A stretch of 64,000 bases of DNA, taken from positions 13,426,539-13,490,538 of the forward strand of contig NC_087070.1 in NCBI RefSeq assembly GCF_963678635.1. Direction: 5' to 3'. The notes below the pieces were generated by a model. The model was not told where the DNA came from. It saw nothing but the letters and a program-made list of their open reading frames with translations, and searched no databases. The first letter of the stretch is position 1, and each line of letters begins with the position of its first letter. This stretch comes from Symsagittifera roscoffensis (lineage: Eukaryota > Xenacoelomorpha > Acoela > Convolutidae). Shown piece by piece: positions 38,501-50,639 of this stretch. The translations under genes and the position numbers were made by a program.

Positions 38501-41500
38501 TCTAAACTTAAGCTTCCCTCAACTAGGTCTAAAACGTACTATAATTTGGTTCGATTCCAACCCCTAGTTACAGAGTCTTGATAGGGCTGTTTGCACTTCC
38601 GGATACCGTTATCACTTGGGCCAGGGGTTCTGAGGGGTATGGATTTTTGCATGCCCGGGTCAAATCATCTCTTATATCAGTCCTATGAAATTCACAGCTA
38701 GCCCTGATTGTTTCCATTTGGGGGGGGGGGGGGGGGTTATCACATCTTACTTCACCTTAAGTACGAGTTTTCCGCCATAAGAGGGACTATATCTTCGTTG
38801 ATTCGAACTATTTTGAACTTGACTGTTTGTTTACTTTTCTACTCATCTTTTTGACTAAACAAAATTTTTAGTGCGCGCTCCCCATTAGTTTTATAATATT
38901 GCATGCAATTGCCAAGGTAAAGCTCTCACTTGAACTCTAAGTTGGGCAAAAAGTGTTGGGATCACGATCGTTCCTACATTTAGCTATTTAATTTTAAAGT
39001 AATTGTTACACAGTTTCAAGCATCTCTCTGCACACAAATCTGGTTCGACTCACAAATGTTGCGTCAAAACAGCCGTTACTTACTTGTCCACGATTGGGTA
39101 GTTTCATACCGATCATCACTAATGGAGGCTTGCTACGTCAACAAAATTCTCCGTCATCAAAATTCTCCGGCTTGCTCCGTCAACAGGCTTGCTGTCGCCT
39201 AATTCAAAATTTTTGCAGAAATTGTCAAACGCCTCTATTGTTAACCGCAAACACTCATCGCCGAAAAGGAAACTTACTCATACATGGAAGATCTGCTCCA
39301 AAAGTACAAAAAGATCGAAAAGCTTAGTGCTGCAGCTTCGCTAAAGCAGTGTGGCCTCGCTGAATTTTTTGACGTTGATGTGAAACTAGCAAACCTCAAA
39401 AACATTGGTTAACAAGAAGAGCAAAAAATGCTTTAGCGCAATTTGCTTTCTGTCGTGTTTTTTATAAGGATACTAGCAGAAATTTTGAGCAATTTCTTGG
39501 TCAAAATCTACTATTCGTTTGCGCATATCTGGTTAAACGAAACACTGTAAGATGCGTCACTGTAATCGGTACTTCATAAGTTTTGTGTGCATGATGACAA
39601 ATGCAGAGGGTGGTTGCTGATATCCCAGACGTTTGACAGGTAAATCGGACATAATTGGTTGGATCGTTTCTGCTTTGCGTTTACGGCATGGTACAAATTG
39701 ATGTTCGATAGACCGAAGTAGTCGACGCAACCCAAGTATTGCATATTTCTTATTTAAAACGGAGCACATGTAACCTAAACCTTGATGAAAATGCTTATGG
39801 TGGAGGCTGCAGGCCAACAAGCGAACTAGCGTAAATTGGGCGTCGAGTAATATTGGGTGCTTAGTATCAAACTCGGTATTCACTAAGCGAACGATCCGGC
39901 CGGTGGAACAAACGATCCAGCCGGACCGTTTAAAAGGAGAGTATGTGGCAATTTTACTACTATTATTAAGAGGTTTGCCAGTGGTGAGTGTTTTCCATAC
40001 AACGGGGAAGGATTCTATCTGAGCATGATGAATTAATTTGGTTTCTGCAATATCAAGTTCAGTGGGGTCGGTGATCTGTAAGTCCTCACCGCGGAAATGT
40101 TTATGTGAAAGCATCATCCTCATCATAAAGGAGACAACTCTTTTATATCTCGTAAAGGAACTAAACTTTTCCCAATTGAAGCCGTGTTCGGGATGTTTGA
40201 TGGATGTGATGTCGGGGATGAAGGAAGATCATGTCTCCAAGCAATTATTGACATCACAATTAGGACCCTTCAAACCAATTTTCTCACACGTTCGTCGGGT
40301 ATAAACGGCCAATCAGTAGTCCTGAGAATGATCGAAACAATAACCCAGCTGCTATCCTTAAGAGCTTCCGAAGAAATCCCCTGCGTACCGGTATCAGCTG
40401 GATTATCGCCGCTCTGAACATGGTGCCATTCATCAATAGTCGTCGAGTCGAGGATTTCACCGACACGGTTAGCGACGATTACAGGTAATTTGTCACTGGA
40501 TTTTAGCCACTGCAAAACTGTAGTACTATCTGTCCACAAGTAGATATGATTAATGTTAACGATAGGGGCTGTCAGCATACCATTTTTAAGTCATGTGGCG
40601 AGCAGAGCAGCTTGAAGCTCTTGTTTTGTTATAGATAGCACTTTCGTGGGTGCAACCCGAGCTTTATCAAAGATGAAGGATATTTGAGTTTTGCGTGAAG
40701 TCGAGAGTCGGGGACGCAAAAATCCAACGGCACAGAAAACGTCCTGCAAGCTATCACCGAACATGTGGAGCTCAATTTGATCCCCGTGAAGTATTAGCGG
40801 GGAATAGTCAATTGTCCTTAAAGATGGAGACCAGAGTGCCACTCGAGAAATTTTTTTTTGTATGTCTTCCGGCGATTCGTCGTCCCAACTTTGACCACAG
40901 GTTTTTCAAATGGCTACTAACCCAACAAGGTTTATGATTAAGACGTGTGATTAAGACGTGTGATGATTGTTCGGCACCGTTACAAATTTGTTTGATGGGT
41001 GAAAACGAGGTTTCGCAATCCTCGGGGCTCATTGCTAAAGTAGTTTTATCAGCATTATTTAGTCAATTTTAATTTAATCTGACAAATTTAGTCAATTTAA
41101 TTCTTCACAATTTAAGTATTGAAACCAAATTTAATTGCATGAGTAGCGTTCTCGAACAAATCCAAGTAATCGCTCATGTATAACTTTTCGTTTGCGACTG
41201 ATGCGTCCTCAGGGAGAATGGAAACAAATTCAGTTGCAAAATTTCGCAACGCAAAACTGGCGCATGTAGGCGAATCCCGCCAGCCGAGTAATTGGCGAAT
41301 GTACTAGTTTTTTTTGCCACAAAAAAACCAAAAAACGGAGCGAATTTTGATTGCGGGCGAGGACTCCCAGCTAGAGGAACATGCCCTCTAAATCTTCGGA
41401 GGCGGCGTACTTCTGTTGATGGAATCGCAAAAATACAAAAATTAAGTTTTGGCGTAGGTTCAGATCCAGCAATAAGTTTTATTTTAAAATGTGCCGTGAA

Positions 41501-44500
41501 ACTTAGAAGCCCCATTAAGGACTCGGCGCACCGTACCCGGCTTGTTCGAGCTTACGACGGGACGGGACGGTGCGGAATATACCACTCGCAATCGGATCGC
41601 TTACGTGGATCATGCGGTTCGACAGTAACGACATAGCCTTTCGTAATGTCCTCTCTAATTGTGTCTGCGTATCTTTCGCGCAGTTCAAATTCTTTAATTA
41701 ACTTTTGCTTCAAAACTTTAAATTGGGCGAGTGACGAGTAAAAGTCGTTTGGCAGACTGGCAAAAATCTTTAGCCATTCTGAACGGTTTCAGAACTAAGC
41801 ATGAATAAAGCAAGTTTATCCGCGGCGGAACCGGCATCGCCTTGTTTGAAAGAACCATAAGAGTCCAATTCGTACCAGGATTTTATCTTGTTGGTCAAAG
41901 AAGAATCTTCAACAACACACTTGAAATAAGGAGAAGTAGAACCAACTGGCGGCGGACCACTTACGACCCAAACTATCGGTAGGCAAACGAAACACCGTGA
42001 GTTATTATCATCTCCCAAGATGAACCTATTAGGTCTAGCTGTTGGGTAGTAGTCTTGATTGTCTTTAAGATATGCACACAGAGGGAACACAAATTAACTA
42101 TTATTAGGCTCGAAAGAAACTGTAAACTTAAGCCTCTGAGTCTCGATAGCGGTGGTTGAATTGCAACCACTAATTGTCAATTCAACGGGCTCTCCTACTA
42201 AGCCGAGACGGTTAACGAGTGACGAAGACACCCAAGAGTGATTCGTGGCACTATCACATTGAACCAACGTCAAGAGACTGGTTACAGCCGAGGACACGCC
42301 AAGTGTTGCAATCGGCAATAACCCTTTAGACGATTCAATGTCATGTAGATCACTAACAGCGAAAAGGGTGGAAGTGTTTGTATTCTCCTTGGACTTGTTT
42401 GCTCCAGCCTTTTAAAATCACTCAAAAGTTCCTTCTGAGGAAATATTTTATTGGCTCAATGCAGCAAGACCTTGTGTGTGCTATCGTACTCTGACTTCGG
42501 GCATTTTTTAGCTCTAGATTTTTGCCGGAAACTATGATTGCCATTGAGGCAAGCGAAGCAACGTTTCTTCTCAATTACTTATTTTGCTCGCTGAGTAGCA
42601 CAAGTTCACAATGCAGGGCTGCCCTTACACAAAACGCACGGCGGAAACTTAGAATTATGCTGCGCTTTACTAGTTAGCTTGGTATTGGCTGCAAAAATTT
42701 TGGTTGTTTTTGGCTGAACTGGTTCTTCGTTTTTTGCCTTAGAGTTAAGTACACGCAATCTATCATGCCCGTCGGCATTTTCTTTTTACCGGTTGCTGAA
42801 AATCTGAGATTTTTGGGCGCTGCCATTTTTGCCTAACAGTATGCATGGACCAAGCTTCCTTGAGGTTAGGCGGAAATTTACTAACAGCTCGGATTAACAT
42901 GTTAACACTCTTTCGATCCTTGTTGAATGGCAAGGATTTGAAAACTGCTACGAGGCCAGATATGGCAGAGGGGAACTAATGACATTTTCCGAATTGTACA
43001 TTTTAAGTGGAAGAAAGTTATTCAGCTTATCAAGATGCGCACCAGCAATAGCGTGTGGTTGCCCAAACTTCCGTTGCAAGGTGGCTAGTGCATCTTTGTA
43101 CATAACGCCACTATAACTAAACTCCGCAATTGCGGTTTTTGCTTTGCCTGTGACGAGTGTTTTTGAGTATGCCAATTTCGGATCATCTGTGAGAACAGCG
43201 GAATCAACTGTGGACTTAAGCTGACCAAACCATTGGCGCTAGTTTAAGCGATTGCCTTCAAACTGGGCTAACTTCAATTCAACAGGACGGTCCTTGGGGC
43301 TATGTATTTTTAATTCCGCCAACTCAAGAGCGGAGAGAATTCGATGCGATGAAAAACATTGGTTCGGGTTAGCGGCTGATAACCAGTGTTAGTATTATTG
43401 ACAAAATGCGGAACATGTTGAGGATTAACTGGCGGAGTATTAAAATACACAGTCCCACCACTAGTATACTGGACGGCTGTGTTACACGGTGTTTCCAGCA
43501 TTACAACTCTGAGCAGGCCTGACTATTGGAGTTGTAGCGGCCCATCGCCATGATTTTGCATCACTTGTATAGTAATTAATGATATTACGTGACACAGCAT
43601 GCGGTAAAAAAGGAATTTTATGTTGAGTCTGGACTGCAATGAGGTGCCGAAAGGAAAACCGGCAACGAGTTTGCTCCAGAAGATGAGAAGTCACCACCAG
43701 CAAATGTAGGTGACAAAGAAACAAAACCAGTACCGGGTTTTGCCGGTAACATTGGGACAGGTAATAATTCCGGTTGCTTGTTGGTAAAACTACAATTAAT
43801 TATGTTTGAAATCATGGTCTGTGAAGGAGCAGTAGACGGTGGTGATATCACGTGTGCACTCCATTGCTTATTTTCAACTGGGAATGAAACAGGTGAAATA
43901 CAAGCTTGCCCGATGTCCAGTGCTATGGATTCCAGTGTCGCTCAATGCTGGGTGCCTATGGTTTTGACCACTACTTGTGTTCATTGCATGAACCAGGCTG
44001 GCATAATTCGTCGGTTCTGACAAAACTGGTACCTAAGTGAAAGCCAGCAATCCTATCGCACTCGCACTGTCAGGAATTGCCTGTGAACTATCGGAGTCTA
44101 CCCAAGCATTAGTTCGATCGGTTGCAACTTTTGAAATGGGCTTTTTTACTCTTGTCGAATTAATTTCTGCTGCCTTTTCGCTAACCTCAGATGAAATATC
44201 CTCAAGTTCAAACGCTTTCGTTTCCATTTCAATTAGTTGCTAATTATGGCTTTCAGCCAATTGCTCTAGTTGCAGCTAATTTTATTCAAACTTAAGACGA
44301 TTCTCTTGATCTTTAAGCCCTAAAGATACTTGATACTGCCTTTTCAGCTCCTTGTTTTACCAAAGCTAACTCATGCCGTTTCTCACAGGATGACATAGTG
44401 TGAAGAGTCGACGTATGACGAGTGGAAGCAGATTTATCAGACTTATGCGACTCACGTTTCCTACTTTCCTTAGACTTATGAGAAACCTTTTACCTGTTTT

Positions 44501-47500
44501 CAGATACTCGTGCTTCTGAATCTCATGTTTTGTGAGAGCGTGAGGATGTCTCAGACCTAGTTTTTTGTAAAGATCCCTTGCTCCCTGTAATGGTGGGTGC
44601 TAGGAATGACGAAGAGGCTCCACTTGTAACTCTGAGCTTCATGCAATACTTTATCGTTTATTTCGGTTATTTTCCTAAGCAAAAGTTCCTGTTGAGCAAT
44701 AATTTTTTCAGGTTGTTCCGTTTTTCCCGCTAATTTAATTGATTGCTCATTTACTTCAACAGCTTTTTCCAAAGCAATTTTACAATTGTATAATTGCAAC
44801 CAGCTTTCTCAGTTTTTACGGTACGACTGTTATTCTCAATGTAATCAAGTTTTAATGAGTGGCCTTTAACTAGCTCATTTTCTAGATTTAAACGGGTTTC
44901 AAATAACTTGCATATCTTTTTTTGGAATTTTTCGTCCATCTTTTTCATAAATTGACACTATTTTACGGATGTTCACTAAATCGGAAACAACTAATAAAAT
45001 TAGATACTGTTTGATACAAAATTTAATCGACATTAAAACATCAACATTAATTTACAAGATGGGGGAGCTTGACGTCTCAAAGCTTTTCATAGCTTTTCCA
45101 GCTTTGAGTGGTTAGCGGTTACGCTTCGTACGCATCTTCAGTATGTTAAGGTTAGCGCTATAACGCCTTAGAAGGAAGAGAGTCTTTCACTCAACGGAAG
45201 GAAGCTGGTGAAGCTCTTTGTACTTCTCAGTTAGTACCTGGTCCTTAGCCTTACGCTTGGAGATGAAGTCTTTGACGACATTCAGAACGAGAACACCTGT
45301 TGAATTTAAACTTTCTTCTATACTCTCAGTTTCGTTCTGTCTACAATTTACGATCGCACAAATGTTTGTCCTATACCTTAATAACAAACTGACAAGTTGC
45401 TCACTACTCAGCTTGCAGTTGTTTCATTTTTGATTTATTAATGGCGCCGTGCCAAATAACATTGTCGTTACGGTGAGACGAGTAGTGGTGAAGGTAGTAC
45501 TGTATCGTTTTCTGAGAGTCCCTAGTGTTAAAGTTCAAACTTGAACCTGGCTTTGTGAAGCAAGTATCTCTGACGCGCTTCTGGGACGGAGCGGGAAGTT
45601 TTCGAAGCGCGTGATCCAAAGACTTAGCTCTTATAATGAATGCCACTCACTTAGGGGACCTAGGCGACCGCTACGTTACGCTTAAGTAAGTACCAATGGG
45701 TTTGGAAAATTAAGTAGGTCGCTTGAACAACAACACACATGGAGTAGAACTGAGGATGAAAGAATTCAACATAACCCAGTAACACCGTACTTGACCACTT
45801 AACATTACTGTCATGCAACGACGTCAATAATCGGACGGGCAAAAACGGCTTTGATACACTTGAAGCGAACTGGCTCTCAGTTTCACCAAAGGTGGGTTGG
45901 GGATTAGTCAAATTGTATAAGTTCCAACAACACACGCGGAAGAAACCTCAACTTGTTTCGCCTGAAAATTCGCTGCCAGACGACTTAACATAAGGTTGGT
46001 GTCGTCTCACAGCACAGTTTCACCAAATTCTGGGGATGTTTTGAGGATTTTTTTGATAATTTTCTAGTTTTTTCACAAAAATTTTCGGAAAATTCTGATC
46101 AGCGTTTTCGGGTCAAAAATTAATCCAAAAAAAGTGCAGTACCTCTTGTCTGTGTTCCATTTTCACGGATTAATTTTTCGTTTTTATATATCCAAAAAAT
46201 TTTGGTGTCGAGAAAAAATGTCAAGCGTTTTGTCTGTGCACCGATTGTAATTTACTTCAGTTCATCGGATATGTCCAAAAATATTGGTTATTGAGAAAAA
46301 AATTACCGGGTGCTAGCTTGCTCTGTCTGCATGGAAACTGCCTCTGCAACCCGCAACAGACTCTCTGTGATCCGCAACAGACGCTCCTCATCCCGCTACA
46401 GACCCTCTGCAATCTGTAACAGACGCTCTGCAATCCGCAACAGACGATCTGCAATCCGATACAGACTATCTGAAATACGCAACAGACCCTCTGCAATCCG
46501 CAACAGATTCTCTGCAATCCGCAGCGGACGCTCTGCAATCCGTAACAGACGCTCCTCAATCCGCTACAGACCCTCTGCAATCCGCAACAGACGCTCTGCA
46601 ATCCTCAACAGACGATCTGCAATCCGCTGCAGACCCTCTACAATCCGATACAGACGATCTCAAATACGCAACAGACCCTCTGCAATCCGCAACAGATTCT
46701 CTGCAATCCTCAACAGATTCTCTGCAATCCGCAACAGTCGCTCTGCAATCCGCAACAGACGCTCCTCAAACCGCTAAAGACCCTCTGCAATCCGCAACAG
46801 ACCCTCTACAATCCGCTACAGACGATCTGAAATCCGCAACAGACCCTCTGCAACCCGCAACAAATTCTCTGCAATCCAAAACAGACGCTTAACAATCCGC
46901 TAAAAACCCTCTGCAATCTGCAACAGTCCCTCTGCAATCCGCAACAGACCCTCTGCACCTGCATGTAGGCCTCCAATTGATGTTTGCCGTTCCTGCTCAG
47001 GAGACTTGTGTGTAAGCCTCCGATTGAGGTCATTCACTCAGGCTGCTGTCACCCTGGATACTGTCACTCGAGTCCCTTGTTAATCGAATAACGGTCCTTT
47101 GCGGGCGCTAAAACATGCGCGCTCAATCTCCGTAAAGTGAATTTGGAACCGAAAAATCAATAATCAATTCGTATTTTTGTCCATACAAATTTCATCGGCC
47201 ATATTGATAATTTCATTCAAAGTTTTCTGTAAAACAAGTTCATAAATTCACCAACAATCAGCTCCAATTATAATTTAATTCGGCGCAAGCTAGCCACAAG
47301 AACCAGTAATGTCTTTGAGACAAATTGCTCTTTTTGACGGTCAGTCTTAATCAAAGCTGAACCGAATTAGAACCAAAAAACAGTAAAAAACGGTCAAATG
47401 GGGCTAAAGCCACTCGGGTCTACATGTTTTAGGGTCTGTGCATGGGGGACTCGAACCCGCTTGACTGGCGTGAGAGACTTGTCTCTTAGCTACATGAGCA

Positions 47501-50500
47501 ACTGTTCTTATATGTAGTTACTTTTGGTCCAATCATATTCAAGTTTGTCTACTTGCATTTATACTCTCGCTGGCATTTGCGCTAAAACAACGATGATATG
47601 AAACTAGCAGACCTCAAAAACATTCGTTAACAAGCGGAGCAAAAGTTGCTTTAGCGCAATTTGCTTTCAGTAGTGTTTTTTATGAGAATACTCCCATAAA
47701 TTTTGAGCGATTTCTTAGTCAAAATCTACTAGTCGTTTGCGCATATCTGGTTAAAGGAAACACTGCCCATTAAGATGCGTCAGTGTAATAAGTACTTCAT
47801 AAGTTTTGCGTGCATGATAACAAATGCAGTTTGCGAGTTTCCTTCTTTAGCGTGTACCATGGAACTCCAAAATTCAACCGGAAAAATTCGCCGCATCCTT
47901 AATAGTGCATCATAACTTCATCGGTCTTCCATCAAAAAAAATTACACGGATTGTTTCTTCAAATTGGTGTACTTGCTGACTTTCAACCACCACTGTGACT
48001 TCTATGGCGCGAGGAATCCGCAATTGATGAAATAACGTAACATTCCATCGGACATAATTTCTGAGATGGGGTCTTCCTCACACACTAACATTACATTTCA
48101 AGAATGACTTCGTGACATCCTCTACTTTTCACAAAAGCAGCAACTGCGATGATTGAAACATTTGTTTGAACGAATGCCTTGACGCGTTCGAACACCTCGA
48201 AGAAAATTTGGAAGTTAACTCATTCTTTCAACAAAAGATCAGGTTTGTTTTCCATTTGAAAAAAAAAACGTCCAAATCTGACAAAAGTAAAATGTCTCTG
48301 AAAACAAATCTGAAAGTCAGTCGGCGAAATAAGACAAATTGAAGAAAAACTAGGCAGTCAAAACAAAGCATCACGTTTCAAGCAATTGATTGACGGAGCC
48401 AATTGATTTTCTATTTCATTCATTTCAGGCCAACTTCTTCTGTACCGCTGGTTTTTTCAAGAGAGAATTTTAGATTTTCTTGAGGAGAAGCTCTCCTTCA
48501 TTTTTCTAACGCCCAAGTAGCGCCATTGAATGCCATGTCTATCCACCCCTTTTAAAATGCAAGCTGCATTCCTTGCCATACCGCTGATACAGTTTTCTTC
48601 GAAAGCATTAATTATCCAAAAAAAAACTTTCATGTGAACAGACAGCACCATTGTGCACCATTGTCTTCTTTTCTCTCCCAAGGAAACAGTATTTGTCGCA
48701 ATAACCGGGAATAACACTCAAGGCAACTGTCATAGTCGAGTACTATCATGAAGACACTGAACAAAACTTTCCACACAATCGACATTCGGAGCTTCAAGGA
48801 GCAACAGTTACATCCAAACTCTAAATTTCTTAAGAATAGGTTATTAGTTTTTTCGTTGTTGAAGTTACTGTTATCGCCTCTAACTTTTTCGCCAAACTGA
48901 CAATGATGCAGTTCTTTCATTAGCTGCAATGTGCAGTAGCACTCATCCTCAGATTACAGCCTGGCTTCCGTCAATTCTCTGGGGCAACACAAAAGATTTT
49001 TAAATTATCTGAGCTTGACACAGCAAAACTAACATTGAGATCGATTGGCAGAGAAGTCCAAGCTAAAGTTTAGGATTTAAGCAGACCGGTTAGACGTTGG
49101 TTCGATTCTTCTCAAGGCCAATTGGCCACTCGGGTGAAGTAATTGTGGCTTTGCTATTCGCAGAGGATCTATGAACTGCTATCCAGTCTGACTTAGTAAA
49201 GTATTCCTCTCTATATATTAGAAACAGACCAAAATTCCGATTGGTTTTTCTTTATATCAAAATCACCCAACTAACTAAGACTTACGCACTTATTAAATAA
49301 CTCCGTAAGTTCTAAATAATTAAATAGCTAATCGATTTTGACCTTATTGTTGGCATGAAGAGATTTTTCAATGATTTATGTTCAAAATATCAGGATAATA
49401 AATATTTGCTATATATGTGGCCGGGATAAATTCGACCAAATTTTTTATCAGTTTTTTTTTTGTTTTCTTAGTCTTCAAGAGTGGGAAAAGGAGAAAGAAG
49501 ACAAGGCTTCAAAGTTATCATCTTGAAGAAATTACCAAAAGCTTATAATTCCTTGACGTTCGAATCACAAATAAAAAAAATTCAAAATTTTCATTGAGTT
49601 TCCTATCAGAGATAAGGCCTCTGATATAAAATTTCGCTCGACACTATACTATGTAGTGGACGTACGAGGTGTATATTGTACGAGGTGTAGTGGAGTTGAA
49701 ATGAATAAAGCTGACAGAATAGCAATTTTTAACCATATCAGAAAAATCGACGAATGTTTGTTGGCTTATTCAGAATGATTAAAAACATAAAACTGCCCTC
49801 CTCTCAAAAAAACTACCTCTGAAATACTGTGTCTTGTAGTGACTTCATTAGCGTTTGTCTTCAAGTGCAAATGTGGTCAGCCCTCTTGGACTCAAATCAC
49901 ACTGATGTGAAGATGACTTCTTAATAGAATGTGTTGAATTAACTGTTCTTTTGATGGTTTGCAGCTGTTGTGAATCAGACGTTCACGTGGAACTGGGCTG
50001 ATGAGTCGGAAGTGAAGGAGGAGACATTTGTGAACCAGAAGACCAGCACCCACCTCTTCTTCTTCGCCGTACACTCTCTTCATTCTTCCTCATTCTTCTC
50101 TTTTTTCCCACCACTAGAACAACATTTTTGAACAACGAATCCCACTTTTTTCTTCTATTTTTCTAGTACATGTAGCTTTCGCTTTTCCAAAAGACTCCCC
50201 TGGATTCGCATTCTTACTCTTCGCACGTTCTCAGCTATGGCTGTTTAGATCCACATTTTGTGTGCACAACTACATGTAGCTGGAAAAACAGTTCAAACTC
50301 TGAATCAGTTATTTATAGCGCTGTGGTCGTCTGTTTCAGTCGTTTGGAGTGGCCAACTACCGCAGTCTGGAGGGGGCCACAGTGACCATATCCACACCCA
50401 TGCAGATGGGGGCAGATGGTGAGAGGAGAGATATTCGAATAAAGATAGCAGTAGATGAACAAATCAAACTCTAAAGAGGAAAACATTTACAGCGCCCAAG

Positions 50501-50504
50501 TAGA

Positions 50505-50552
<48 letters not shown>

Positions 50553-50604
50553 TATATGAAAAATCAAACTCTAAAGAGGAAAACATTTACAGCGCCCAAG
50601 TAGA

Positions 50605-50639
<35 letters not shown>

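Larger units (their letters stand above)
39607..47589 (-). mobile_element. Decayed BEL/Pao element lacking its 3' end (BEL-2)
   Basis: On the minus strand: 5' LTR 47116-47589, primer-binding site, leader with a 21-bp minisatellite, then a broken gag-pol similar throughout to BEL-1 and stopping abruptly in the integrase region. The rest of integrase and the 3' LTR are absent. The element is older than BEL-1, judging by stops, frameshifts and divergence. Confidence 0.88.
31725..49964. other. Intron 12, 18 kb, repeat-rich
   Basis: Contains, in order: a tRNA-Leu gene, ordinary AT-rich sequence (32.1-33.0 kb), the fold-back tandem duplication (33.0-34.9 kb), TAATCGATTA tracts to 35.3 kb, featureless AT-rich DNA (35.4-36.7 kb), a compositionally distinct block (36.74-38.76 kb), the decayed BEL-2 with its flank repeats (39.37-47.83 kb), an unidentified frame-broken segment (47.83-49.0 kb) and AT-rich sequence to exon 13. 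No host exon is evident inside; exon 12 joins exon 13 in phase. Confidence 0.7.

Noticed and set aside
46310..46777. 155-codon frame of SAIRNRR-type heptads
   Set aside because: Produced by the 21-bp minisatellite of BEL-2; low-complexity and open on both strands.
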